Assembly: GCA_024449915.1 (NCBI GenBank) | Contig: JAMZAV010000167.1 | Coordinates: 1 to 64,000, forward strand | Length of the DNA stretch: 64,000 nt | DNA from: Sweltsa coloradensis | Taxonomy: Eukaryota > Arthropoda > Insecta > Plecoptera > Chloroperlidae | Direction: 5' to 3' | Program-made: the position numbers and the translations under genes | In this document: piece by piece, positions 37,655 to 51,300 of the stretch | Layout: every line of letters starts with the position of its first letter | How positions within the stretch are numbered: the first letter of the stretch is position 1 | The notes under the pieces: model-generated | Seen by the model: the letters and a program-made list of their open reading frames with translations, nothing else | Told to the model about the DNA's origin: nothing | Databases searched by the model: none

Positions 37655-38151
37655 TAGGGATGGGATTTGACCGGTCAAATTCAAATTTGGTCAATTGACG
37701 GTCAAATGTAAAAAATCATAAATTTTATTTTATTAAATAATTGGTATATATTTTTTTTTAAATGTTGTGACAAAAGCTTTTTTTTATTTAAAAGCTTGTT
37801 AAATGCATATTAAGTGGCATATCATCATCGTCGATGCTGTCATCAGTCCCTTTCTCCGATTCAGCTTCAGCTTACCCAGAAGCTATTATATTCTATTTGT
37901 CTATTATAATTCATAATATAACTACATAATAAATAATAATTAAAATAAAATATTACCTAATTAAAATTTTAACTTTTTTAATTGAAAAAGAAAGAAAGAA
38001 ATGTTATTGTTTACATAACAATTCAAATTCAAATATGAAAATTCAAATAATTTTAATTTTTAAATGCAATATACACATGTTATCTTCAAGTCAATTGACC
38101 AAAAGTATTTGACCAGTCATTTGACCGGTCAATTGACATTGTGCAACCCTA
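37655..38151. mobile_element. Non-autonomous hAT element with perfect 8-bp target duplication
   Basis: The left end is TAGGGATGGGATTTGACCGG and the right end contains TTTGACCGGTCAATTGACAT and CAACCCTA. CATACCGC flanks both sides (37647-37654 and 38152-38159). GTCAATTGACC-type palindromes cluster at both ends. The 497-bp body is AT-rich and non-coding. Confidence 0.9.
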
Positions 38152-38631
38152 CATACCGCGCAGATAAATCCGCGCCAAAATTCATGGTGGTTCATGTAAT
38201 TTCAATGGGGGCGTGTCTTGTACTTACGTCACTGGTTAAAATTATTTTCTGATGCATCTTGTATGTAATCCTGGCAGTCCTAGATACGCGCAAAAGGGAG
38301 GCTAAATGGAATTAAACCTGTGGAAATATACGTTACAAAAACCCAGTTGGTCATCGACTTTTTAAAGTTCTCGTAATGAACCAAATTCAATGGCCAAGTA
38401 ATTTTTTTATGATTTTGAGTTTAAAATTTTTACTTTTTTTTACCACGAAAATGGTTGGCTTGGCGCTCGTCAACAGGCGAAATGATTTTACTTTTCAATG
38501 CGAAACTAGGGAGGAAGAATGAAAAGATTGGCTCAAATTCTATATCTCACAACATTCACAGCCAAAGACTTTTGAAGGAGAGCTTTGCTGCCATTTTTTA
38601 CAAATTTTTGTACTTTTTTTTTGGGGGGGGG

Positions 38632-38664
38632 ATACATACATACATACATACATACATACATACA
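38632..38664 (+). repeat. (CATA)n microsatellite
   Basis: About eight tandem CATA units follow a poly-T and poly-G run. Confidence 0.95.
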
Positions 38665-38989
38665 ACACCACACACATACATTCTTGTTTATATAATTTCT
38701 GTAGTCATTTTTATGTAACAATTTTACATTGTATTGTTGCGTTATATTTGTTTTGGTATGGTTTGGTAAATTGCACTTGTGGAACATTTGTCCTGTTGTA
38801 ATGTAGCCACAAATAAATATGCCATATACAGCTGTGAATAACATGTAAAAAAGGTATTGGTCGATCGCTTGGTAAAGAGACTTAAAAGTGTCGTAATTGC
38901 CATCCCGAAGCTTTTATGTTCATCTTGAGTCAGCGTGCGTAACTGATGGGCTAATGAGTACCGTTTAGCGACCCCAACTTTGAGTTCGC

Positions 38990-39051
38990 TGCTGGCTGAT
39001 TGGTGAGCGCGCTTGGCTGCCACTCGAAGGGTCGCCGGTTCGAGTCTCGTT
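38990..39051 (+). repeat. tRNA-like sequence (SINE head)
   Basis: A-box-like TGGCTGATTGGTGAGCGCGC is followed by B-box-like CCGGTTCGAGTCTCG about 25 bases later. Cloverleaf pairing is incomplete. It is probably tRNA-derived repeat DNA. Confidence 0.45.
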
Positions 39052-40131
39052 TGGGAAAACTTTTTCGGTACCATTTTTTACTCACCCCATCATTATCGTT
39101 TATGTCTTATCTGCAACGGGTCCGATTTTTATAATTTTTCAGTATAAATTACTCGCTCGCATAAATAAGGCTTTCTTCCCACAAAATTTGCTTTATAATA
39201 GCCAACACTGTGGATGGAACAACAACAACACACTGTACGCGTTTTGTGAAGCGTCAAAAGACTTCCATAGTCAACGATACAATCTTTTCACCACGCATTA
39301 TGTCGCTATTAAGTATACACTCAACAAAATGATCACGTGTCAAAATGTCGCTCAGCCATGCCGTCAACATCTGGTCAACATATTTTAGTGTGTGACAGCA
39401 GCATCACATTTCCATGCTATCTACATCTAGTCAACAAGTTGATAGTGCAAGTTTCATAGCTATAGAAAAACTTCATACATGCTGTCAAAAACTGATAATA
39501 CATGGAATTAAAGGTTAAACATCTACAGTCAATAGCATGAATTCACATCTTTATATTTTTTGAAAGGAAGAAGGAGAATAATCAATTGATTAACAATTAA
39601 ATATTGATTGCATATCCACTAATTAACAGATTTATTAATTGACAATTGGCGGCAACCCTATTTTTCACCCTGTATTTTTTCCAGTGAAAACACAAATGTG
39701 GTAAAATCGTAGTAACAAATGAAAGAACATCTCCCTCTTCTGTACAGATATTTCAGTCAGTTGCCATGAAAACTTATATTGAGTATTGACAAAGTGACAA
39801 TATGTGCCATGAGAATGTGACCCCGGCACATCAACCATGTATGTTGGTTTCAACCATCAACCTGGATATGACTGGTGTAGAGAAATATAATACTTAGTAG
39901 TATTTTGATCAACTTCCCATCTGTGTAGGCCTACTTGTAGGTTGTATAATAATTTAATTATTATTAATTATTATTGTACATATGTAGGCCTGCACCTCCT
40001 ACAGTAATACCAAATGTAATACAGATTGGTAATAAAACTACCTAGTAGGCCCTACTTATTAAATTAAAAGAAAGATTTTCATTTAAAAAAATATGTAATA
40101 GAACACTTAAGTAGCCTACTGTTATTATTTA

Positions 40132-40256
40132 CTACAATTCAGAAATTAAAAAAGTCCGCCCCAACCGGGATTCGAACCACGGGTCTACCACATTCCAGGT
40201 GAGCGTCTTGACCACTAGACCATCAGGACGGGTACATTTTAATCTCTTAATTGTAG
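40132..40256 (-). mobile_element. tRNA-like core between short inverted repeats, copy 1
   Basis: The 125-bp unit is bounded by CTACAATTCAGA and, inverted, TCT-TTAATTGTAG. The core on the minus strand carries GATGGTCTAGTGGTCAAGAC (A box), loop CTGGAAT with anticodon position GGA, and GTTCGAATCCCGG (B box). The copy at 56739-56863 has the same length and layout. It lacks a matching acceptor stem and the long variable arm of a real tRNA-Ser. Confidence 0.7.
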
Positions 40257-41833
40257 CTTCATTATACATCTAAATTTGAAAAAAAGAAAAAAAAATGGAA
40301 AAAAAAGTTAGGTACTGGTCACCAGAGTATAGTAGTAGGCACACATAGAAATATGTCAAATGCTGTATGAGAGTACTGTATGGTATTTCTAAGAATTGAA
40401 CTAAGTTCACATTTTATTTAGTTTGTATATGTAGAGCTGTGCAAGCAGTTTTTTAAGACGGGCAAGTATTTGGTAATTTTATCGATTTTGTTTTCAGTTG
40501 CGAATCCTATATTTTTAAGTTTGAATAATACTTATAAAATATAATAGTAAGTAACACATTTTGATATGTAGGCTTATGTATGTAGTTGATTTTCCAATGC
40601 ACAGTAGTAAAATCTATGATTTAAATTTTGATGATTTTGATACAAGAATGGGATGGCTAGAAGTAGACTTAGAAGGGTAGAGTAAACTGAACTTGGTCTA
40701 TTGGACTAGTCGCTAAACTTTCATTCGATTATTAGCCTATCCCTTTATCCATCACAATTAACAACGGCTAGAAATCTAAAGCCATTAGGCTCATAATAAA
40801 AGTGTACATGTTATGAAAAAGGAATTTAAATTAATTATGTTTAATACTTTATTTTCAAGGATGTCAAGCATGTTTATGCCTGTTAGTGATGAGTGATGAC
40901 ACTATGCATCCGCTAGTTTCATCGCGGTACCTAGTGGGATCATCTGGTCATATGGCACACAGAGAGATAATATTATGATTTACCAAAACTAAAAACTAAG
41001 CTTTCCCATTTACAAAATAAAATACTACTGCATTGAGCACTGGTATATTAAAATCAGACTTAGATTGCGCCATCAAGTAGGAATTGTTATTATGCGAGCA
41101 TTTACTTTTTATTGGGCCTACAGGGCTCAGCGTGGCAAACTCTAGTGTGCACTCAAGCTTGGATGAAAAATAAGGCTTGCTCTAAATGAAAAGGGTGAAA
41201 TAAGTAAAACGCTTGCATTCAAGGGCTTGAAAGAATCAATGAACTGTCTAAATAAATGTAGTGCTTAAGAGTAAAGATAGCATCAATAGAATATGGTCTA
41301 AATTCCAGATATGGCGGCACTAGAAGACTGTCTACTTCCCAGATATATTGGCGACAACAGTAGTTGTACAGCATCATTGCCGCACCACTATTACCCCTTT
41401 TCCTCGAGTTGTGAGAGTGCTGCACAGGTCTAGATGGAAGAATTTGGTTGCAACTTTCAACAACTAAGTCAATATAGAAATTTCAAGGGTAAATTTCTTC
41501 CTCGATTTCGGTCTTAGTGACATATCGAACAGCGAAATGCACTTCCAAATCGTGTTACGTGTCCACCCCGCCACCGTGTTAATGGGAGTAGACCCATATT
41601 AAGTTATTAACACTTAACAGTGAAGCTTTTCTCACCGAGGTAGGTCAGACTGTCGGCCACTGTTGATGTGTTCATGAATCATCCACGGCCACGCAATCAT
41701 GCAACTTTTGCATTTTCATTTTCAACTGATTGCATTGATTGAACTTGAACATAACATTTTCAAGTTAATTTTAATGTAACAATCTTTGTAGATTTATATG
41801 ACCACCGAGAATAAAAACTCTAGGCTAGAATTT

Positions 41834-41839
41834 TTTATT
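41834..41839 (-). promoter_or_regulatory. Candidate APEH polyadenylation signal
   Basis: Minus-strand AATAAA lies about 157 bases downstream of the APEH stop codon. It is the nearest canonical signal and implies a short 3' untranslated region. Confidence 0.5.
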
Positions 41840-41995
41840 ACAGAAATGCAATTGAGCGAGCAATTGAGAACTCAAAAGTTCTAGTCTTGCACAGCCCCAT
41901 TTAAATGATACTTAGAGTTTTTGTTACCTTTTATATACAAATTAAACAACAACCAGTGAGGGTACTTATTACTACTCTACTATATTAACATTTTT

Positions 41996-42308
41996 CTAGG
42001 TACTTGTGTGCTCAAGGAACCAAAGCGCTGAATTTATCAGGTTATCCATTTCCACAGCGCATTGGCTAAGCGGATGGCAATCATCATAAGACAACAACTT
42101 GGTTTTGACATTGTTAGCTTTGAGGCTGTGGTAATATTGTATCGACTGGCTGTCCGGCACTCTTTGGTCCTTCCGTCCTACTAGTAACAATGTAGGTGCC
42201 ACAACATTCTTGACGTAGTTTATTGGTGAACACTTCCTCATCTTGTCCATCGCCTCCAAGCTCATAGTGTCACAACCTCTGTACTGCAAGCCACACTCAA
42301 CTGCACTC
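41996..42308 (-). CDS. APEH: APEH terminal exon
   Basis: The acceptor TTTATTGTTAACAG precedes 42308 and the TAG stop is at 41998-41996. It reads [49 protein letters not shown] and DDCHPLSQ. It supplies the catalytic Asp and His. The C-terminus ends WFLEHTST, close to the human end in length. Confidence 0.95.
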
Positions 42309-45300
42309 CTGTTAACAATAAAGGACTTGGTCAGTACATTGTTAAATGTATTAATATTAAATACCAACAAAACAACCATATTTGTCATATTTTATTATTT
42401 TATTATTAATTAAAAGACCTAGCCCTACCATATTTGTATTTGTGTGTTGGTGTGCTAGGAAAATACGATTTTGAATGTTGTTTTTTAATTTTTATTACAA
42501 CCATTGAGTATGCAATGGTTTTAGTCCTAGTATCAGTGACCTCGTGTCTACCGCGCTGTAGCATAAAATATACCCCGTCGGCAAGTATATTAATGGCAAA
42601 GCAGGAAGAGTTATCTGCGCATTTACGATGCAGATGTCCGGTCTTGTTGTTGTTATACTCCTAGCTAACTGGCGTATTTTTATTAGACCGAGCGACCACT
42701 TGCACTGGGTATCTCTCTACCGACACTAGGGGCACTGGCGTAGCTATGGGGGGCGAAGGGAAGTGACCGCCCCCCTAAATTTAGTCACGAGGGGGGAATT
42801 GACGACTCGAAATGGGCGGAGCTTAAAACGATCGATAGGTCACGTGACTAGTAGTGGGTATAAATCTTCATTTCGCAAGTTGGGGCCTGCTGAACGGCGC
42901 ATCACTTATCACGCTCTTTACTTTTATTCTGTTCATTATTTGGACAACACTTAAATGAATAATTTTTAGCAAACATATCATTCTTAGTACTAATAGGCAA
43001 TAGCCATTATTTCGATTTTTTTGACAAAGTTGTTAGCTTGTTATAACAATGTACGCATCACACAAGTGAAAATTATCAATGACTTAGTTTTCTCATTAAT
43101 TAATTTGACAAAAAACTATTGATCAGATTTCGACAAGAATTCTTTTTAAAAATGCATTAGACTGTTTAGACAAGAAATACACTAACTTTCTAGATAGAAA
43201 GTGCACTGAACGAAAATTTACAGCATTGAGTAATATGCAGCGTACACTTTTTCACGGCTCATCTGCACATCAAGAGTGCGTATTTTAGATAAAAACACAT
43301 ACATTGCATATTACTCTATGCTGCAAAGTTTCGTTCAGTGCACTTTCTATCTAGAAAGTTAGTTTATTTCTTGTCTAAACAGTCTGATGCATATTTTTAA
43401 AGAGGTCTTGTCGAAATCCGATCAGTAGTTTTTTGTAAAAAATTAAAAAATTAATTTTAAGCTAACGACTGTGTCAAAAAAATCGAAATAATCGCTATTA
43501 CAAAGAATGATATATTTGCTAAATATTATTCATTTAAATATTGTCCAAATAATGAATAGAATAAAAGTTAGAGCGTGATAAGTGTTGCGCCGTGAAGCAG
43601 GCGTCAACTTGCGAAATGAGGATTTATACCAACTAATTCCGCCATGTTGCCTCGTGACGTCAGGAGGCGGGTACAATTCAAGTCGTCAATTGAGCAAAAT
43701 CTAACTACCTTAAACAAAATGTTCCCGGAGGTTGTGCCCCCAAGATGTAGTCTACTTGTTAAAGCTTCCGACCTATCAATTGCACACCTGCAATGGTGAT
43801 ATGCGAGTATACGGCGTAAACCCAAAACAAAATATGTACCCCGCAGTAAATCTAGAACAAATCAGGGTATATTCTGTATACCGTGTATATTATTATACTC
43901 TCACAGAACAAAAAATTAGAAAATCCAATGTCAAATCAAAGGCTCAAAGCACATAATCTAATATTGCAATCACAACAATCATCAGTAACAAAATACAAAC
44001 AACAGTATCAAAAACACCACCGACAAAATTATTTTAAAAACATGTCTCAAACTCGTTTAAATCCATTTATCACACTCTTAGAATCGGAAAATTTTCCGGG
44101 CTATGCGCACCGCTCTAATGAAAGGGCCTTCCCCCAGATCCCCCATTGTACTACATACTTAACTCATGAAAGAGCGTACGCCCATATATACATATTTGAT
44201 GACACCATTGCACAGTGCACACCTGATGAGTTGAAAAGCCACCACTGCCTTGGTTGGGGTTGGGTTGGCAGTTGGGGGGGGGGGGTCCCCTAGACCCCCA
44301 TTTTACCAGGATATATAGGTTACAAGGGGTAGTTACGCCACTGACTAGGGGCCTATATACACTCAATTCAATATACAACAAATCAATGATAGCTAACCAG
44401 GTCATTTAACAGAATTAGTATTTTGGTCATGGCTTGGATTACAGAACTAAAATTAATACGACCCCGAGAATAAAAGTGGTGTAAAGTAATGGTTTTAAAA
44501 TTTGAGAATGCCTTGGTAAAGATCCATTTTATAATCAGGGACAGAGGTGCAAGTTTCGTAAAACATTTTGCCATAAGGTCACAGCGCAATGCTATGTGCG
44601 CCTAGTAAGGTAGTAACAGGCATGATAAATAGAAAATAGTTAACACTTAACAGCAACAGTGTTGTAAGTTCTCAAATTATTTGGATGTACTTTAAATTAA
44701 GGCTGGGTTATTATGACATATCATTCGATTATCAATATCACACAAAAATATTGATATTGAAATATTATCTAGTATAGGCCTATATATAGTGATCAAAGAG
44801 TGAAATATTTCACTTGAAATATTTCAATTTGAAAGTTTCAAAGTGAAATATTTCACGTACCATTGAAATATTTCACAAAAAGTTGAAAGATTCATTTTTA
44901 TAAATATTATTTAACAATTATGTTGTGTTTAGTTTAAAATTGTATTTTGAACCATGCCTAGCACACTTTGATACTATGTGCTGGCTTGCATCAATACTGC
45001 ATCATAGATGAAGGCCACAACATTATATAAAGAAGGTTTGCAATCCTGCCTATTACCCGGTACAAAAAATGAATGTGAATTGGTCGGAAAGAGCTACCTA
45101 CTACAAAAGCTGTAAATAATGCCAAAATGATGCTAAATAGAAGTGGAAGTTGTGAGTCTTCGGACTCACGTCAAGTCAGATCACTCAGAATTGTGCTTGT
45201 TTATTTCCGATGTCCGATACAGATGCGGATGCATGTGCACAGTGACAGACTAGAATCACCATTGTACTACAGTAGGCCTACTACAACCTACTAACTATAA

Positions 45301-48300
45301 TTATTTTTTGTTTACATGGGGCCTAGGCCTATGTAGGCCTATATATATATATATTACATTCAGTTCTTTATAATTTTTATTCATGGTTGTCGGTTGTTAT
45401 GCGAGGGAGCAAGGCAACTGAGTCTTACAAGTAACTCAACTCATTTAATATGCCTATCAGGATAGATAGCAACCCTTTATTGGTTATTGGTACACATATG
45501 TACCACCACATTTCAAAATCTACACCATTAAATTGGCCAGTTCTGCATACTTTTAGCCTGGGTAAAAAGCTGCTTTATTTTGTTCTGAATTAATAGAATT
45601 TTTCCCACTAAATTACAATGATAACAAGGAATTTTATAATAGTTCAAAAATAAAATTGTGTATAAAAACACAGAAAACTTCAAATTTCCGGGATGTCCCG
45701 GACATTTCGCTTGCCTGTAGTAGATTCAATTTGAACATGTAAAAAAAAAAATGGAAAATTTAGGCCCTAAAAAATCTAATTTTTTAAAAAAATCAATCAT
45801 TTTTGTTCCTAAAACATCAAGGAAAAAAATCTAAAATTCTTTTAAAAAATCACAAAATTTAAATTGCTGAAGTAGAAAGCAAAATTTTGGGTTGCTAAAT
45901 ACTGTCCTATAAAGGGATAAACAACCACCATCCACCCATCTACCAGCATCTGCATAATGCCTTTTGCGTAGGGAGTTGGGGCGTATGCTTCTAGTTCTAC
46001 TACGTACTCGGTACTAGTAGTACTGACTATATGTAGGCCCTATACTACACCCTTAAGTACTATTGTCAACTTTCATTGTTGGTAAATAAAAAATAAATAC
46101 ATAATATGATTACTCAATAATATTTTTAAACATGTAAATTATCATTCATTTATAAAATATCAATATTTCACAATATTTCAATATTTCGTGAAATATTTCA
46201 TGAAATATTTCATGAAAGTTTCAAAAAAATATATTTCATGAAATTTTCGATCACTACCTATATCAAAATAACTAAATAAGGCTAGGCCTATATTATTTGT
46301 GGGGGGAAAATGTAGCCTTAGAAATGAAAAAAAACTAATGAATACAAAAATTTATCAGAAGAGTATGTCTGCTATGCTGATAAATGATTATGTTTTAGTA
46401 ATTTAGCTTAATTTATAAATTAAATTTGAACTTTTTGTACCTCTAGGGAACATTACCAAAAGCCTGCAGATCTATAATATTAGGCCATTTTTGTTTATGA
46501 CTAAATCCATTTATCTCAATAGGGCAAATTTGTCAAAAACAATGTAAATTCTCATGTGCTGAAATAATCAAAGAAGCAATTATACAAATTAATTAAGTTA
46601 CTTTACTATCCATAGTTACTATTTTTTTATCTAGGCCTTATAAACTAGGCCTACAGAAGACAACTCACCACATTAATAAAATCTATAGTTCTAAAATACA
46701 TCCCATTTTTGTAGATGCTTACTTGACAACTATTACCAACTTCAGGCATAAAATAAATTTCTAGAAAGAAAGAATATTGAATAATGGATACTACTAGTAT
46801 CGGTATTGACTTTGAGGAATAGAAATCATCTGGGAATTTTAGGGTGCAATTTGAATTAAAAGGGTACCGCATATGAAATACTAAACACAAGTGCGGTGTT
46901 TGTTAGCGTATTTGCATACAAGACTATTTGGACAACAGGGAATGGTGCAATGCTCTTTGCTTTTTTTTAACACTCCACTACATCAAGGCCTTCATTCTAA
47001 ATACGTTAATCATAATTTTTTATTACCGTATTTAAATAAGAGTTTCATTTAAAAATGTAAGCTGAGAGTTGCAATAATAATAATGGTAGAAAAAACGAGC
47101 CACTACGTCACGATTAGCTATTATTACGAATCGGCCAATAAGGTATGATGGGATGTGCAAAAATGTTTTTTAAAGTTTGAAAATTCACGCCTTAAAAATG
47201 AAAATTCGCGAATTTTCGTAATTTACCGAAAAACAATTTGATAATGCACAACTACAAAAAAAAAAAAAAAAAAAAAAAAAACACCTACCTAGTTTTAAAA
47301 TTATTGTTACAAATTCCAGGATCATTTATGATTAATTTCAAGAAAAACAAGCGCATGAGAGTGAGAATCAGTTTGAATTTTAAGCTCAATTTCATCCTTC
47401 AGTTTTCAAAGTTTCTGAAAGTTTTTACCGGGATTAATTTCGACTACCCGGCACCTCCACCAAAATTACGAAATTATTGGATGAGCGTAGCGAGCGAAGC
47501 GAAGATTCCATTTCACTACACTGGAGAAAAAAATCCGGAATGTTTTTTTTTCTTTCTTTCTTTTCTTTTTTTTTGTATTTTTGTGTTTGTTAACACGATT
47601 CCGGCTAAACCGATACTCCGATTGCGATGAAATTTTATGGAGGCCTTCGAAATCTCTGAACTTAGAACTGCCACGTTTTTTAGCGCAATCGGGAAATTTT
47701 TTCTCATGAAAAACGCAATTTTACGATTTTTTTCGATTTTTAAAAATTTCTTCGACTTATAACACCTACATACCTACTTTATCCGATTGTAATGATTTTT
47801 TCACAGAACCTTAATTTTATGAATTAAGATATTCGTGTGAAATTTGAGCGTAATCGAAAAATTATCTCTCATGAAAATCAAAATTTTACGGGTTTTTTCT
47901 TTTTTTAAACAATTCTTTGACTTATAACACATCCTACATGCTTTATCCGATTGTAATGATTTTTTTTACAGAACCTTAATTTCATGAACTTATATATTCG
48001 TGTTAAATTTGAGCGCAATCGAATAATTATTTCTTATGAAAATTGCAATTTTACAATTTTTCTTTTTTAAAAATTATGATTTCTTAAAAAATTAAGTTAA
48101 TTTTTTATTAAATTTAATTTAATTTAAAAAATGACGTTAATTTTTTTTTAAAATTTAATTTAAGTAAAATAAATCTTCGACTAAGTAATGTTTTTTTCAC
48201 AGAACAACAGAAAATCGGCGTAACACATGGCAGCTCAATGCACCATACGCTCATCCAACAACGCGGCGGGACTTAAGCGTTTTCCTAGTTAAATTTTTTT

Positions 48301-51300
48301 GTAGTGTCGATATTTTGATATGAAGTATTTTGAGCTTACTCGCGTACAAATGATTATTACGATCTCACAATTGTGTTGTATGACCCGGCACCTCCACCAT
48401 ATGTACCAGCCAGGATTAATTACATTTCGACTACGTTCCCGGCACCTCCACCAAAACTTTGAAAAAAACTTAATTTTTTTGTAATTTTGTGACCTAATTT
48501 GCATTTTTCAGACATAATTGCTAATTTTGCCACTAGTTTGCGGTATCAACTAAAGTATCGCGAAAATTCGCGAGTTGAAAATTCATTCAATCACAATTCA
48601 GATGATTCATGTGCAAACTGAATTTGAAGGGATTATTGCAACTTTTAAAAAATCGCGAATTTCATTCTCACCATTTTTGCACATCTCTAGGCATGGGCAT
48701 GCCAAAAGCCAAACAGTGATATTAACTGTGAAATCTAGAAGGTGGTGGGTGGTTAATTTATTGGTCCAAAGACAAACAAACAGCTTTGTGCATTGGTCAA
48801 CAATGCTCTACAGGCTACACCCTAACCTTGATGTCACAATTGTTGTTTACGTGGGAAATAGAAAACTTGTTTAAACTTTGAGACTCAATATTTTTAAATA
48901 TTTACTTTAAATTGGTTTAAATTGCAGTAATGGTGTTTTCAAGTGGTTTTCTATCCTTACGTCAATATTAGGACTTAGCATAAATATAGCACTTTAATTC
49001 ACAAAAAATACAATTGGCATCAATATTACACATCAATAAAAAAAGACAATTCAATTTTTTAACATAGTATGTCTATCACAAAGGAAGCCTAGGCTACCTT
49101 TTTTCTTTTTAATTCAAATAAAAAACAAAATAAAAAATAAATAGTAGGTAACAAAAAATTATGGAAAACAGTTTACCTGAACTTCATTATTAGGTTTCTG
49201 TCATTGGAAAAACTTGTTGAAGAAAGTAAAAAAAATAACTTATTTGAAACAAAGCACAGGTTTAGAAAACCCCGTAGCTATGTCATGTGTGTCCTTTATT
49301 ATTAGGCCTAGATAACGAATTAAAATTTTCAATGGTGCATATAGTACAGTAGCTAAGCAACTTTAATTTCACTCACCAGTCGGGTATGTCGGAAACCGAA
49401 AACATTGTTGCAATATCTATGACGGGGTTTCTGGCAACAACCGCTTTATAGGTCATCTGAAAAAGTAATATAATGCATCAAAATTGGCATTCAGTATAGG
49501 TCTTGGCTACTATGAATATAAGCAAAAATAATAACTTAACACTTCAATTCAAATGCTCACTATGTACAAAAAATACTGCTTATACCTGAATAAATATGTT
49601 TGCATAATTAAATTTATACATGGCTCAAAAAATAAATATTGGAATATAGCCTAGCCTACTAGGCCGCTTCGCTAACGCTTTTTCCAGTCGTGTTGATGGA
49701 TGAGCTTTTTTCTGAATATTTCTGTCCAATGATTAATAGGTACATTTTTAAGTGGGATCTCATTACTTTTTCAAGTTCCATTACAAAATTAGTTTTTAAA
49801 ATTAGGATAATTTTTTTAAAGCAGTATTAATTGCTATGGTAATACCAATTAACAATAGAATGTAAAATATATAGAGGCCCAAAGACATGCTTTTTGTACG
49901 CATTGTAGGTGATTGTTGTCAAGTTTCTATAGTTAGGTACTTGATATTACTACTAAGTCTTGTTAATTATATACCGGTACTTGTAAAAGTTTTATATTAA
50001 AACCTTTATTTCTATGAATTTTGACCAACTTTTTAACTTTTTCTTTCAAAAAGCACTACATCACCAAAATCTTTGTCAATGTAAAATATGAACGTTACCT
50101 CTACCTATTAGTACAAAGTAAAATCCAGAATGTCTTACCGGATACTGGCCGCTGAGGTGTGTGACTAAAAACCCTCCATGAGATCCTCCAAACAAAACCA
50201 TATTGTTAGGATTGAGAAACGGGAATTGTTTTAAAGCCTCGTCAACAGCATGCTGGACATCCTTAACATCAGAGTCTCCAATTCTACCAGGTAGAAATTC
50301 AACACTTTCTTGGCCAGCTCCTATAGAACCTCGAAAGTTGACCATCAGAAGAGCAAACCCCAACTGCACCATAAGAGCAGCTTCGACCTTGTAATCGTTG
50401 CAGAACACAGAATGTGGTCCTCCGTGAGGCCATACTATGAGGGGCACTTCATTTTTGGAGCCGTTTTCAGGACCAAAGTAAATGGCATTGTATGCCTCTG
50501 AAAAAAAATAGGAGAATAGCAATATACCCAAATGTGTATGTTTATAGTCTACTCAACATGCATAAACCTTTTGACAGATTACCCTAAAAAACAAGAATGT
50601 TTACAGATTCTAAATGTTTATAAATATAGAACAGTTATACCTATGTAATATACTTGGATTGATTACAAGTCTTGCTTGTTGTGGCTGTTCTAATTTATTA
50701 ATTTAATGATCAAATCAGATTATAGTTAGTCTATTATTTTCGAAGTTGATCTAGTAACTTTGTCCCAAAGTTTGAATTTGCAAAGACCTTCTCTCTGCTG
50801 AAGGCAAAATCATGAAGCTAGAGGCAAGTTGATGTAAAGCCATTGCCATTGTACCGGTACATCCTCCTACTCTGATCAACTTGTCACTTTTAGAGGGCAG
50901 GTAACATATAAAACAACTAAGGATGTTATAACTTTTCAGGAATTCTTTTAGTGTCTCAAGATTACTAGAATTTTGCTGTCATTAACACTTTATTCATGAA
51001 AGTGATGGATGACACCCACAACAATCCAGAGGCAAAGGAAATGGAGGATATGGAAGTAATGCTTTTTGCAGATGATTTAGTGGTAAGGTCAAAATATGAG
51101 CAAGTACTCCAGAGATATACAGGATTATGGAAACTAAATACGTATTACATTGACGAAGACAGCATGTGTCAGTGTTACATTTTAGGCCATGCCTAAATAT
51201 AGTTTTGATTACATTTTGGACATTATACTGGTGGTATAAAACTAAAACATATCTTTGAATGCCTTTTTTAATTGAAAATCTCATTTAGGCTGGTAATAGG

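Larger units (their letters stand above)
38160..41833. other. Intergenic stretch downstream of the APEH gene
   Basis: It contains the CATA microsatellite, a tRNA-like sequence and a tRNA-like element, all listed separately. A possible hAT right end (GGCGGCAACCCTA at 39648-39660) lacks a visible partner. No gene was recognised. Confidence 0.45.

Noticed and set aside
39640..39660. Right end of another hAT element (GGCAACCCTA)
   Set aside because: No matching left end or target duplication was found within several kilobases.
40155..40232. Working tRNA gene
   Set aside because: The boxes and anticodon arm are present, but the acceptor stem does not pair and a second repeat copy with the same flanks exists, so it is a repeat element.
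47238..47630. 130-codon plus-strand frame, and similar 60-90 codon frames in copies C, D and E
   Set aside because: They read through the poly-A run and the ends of Helentron-like elements. The frames are not kept between copies in the way a selected protein would be.
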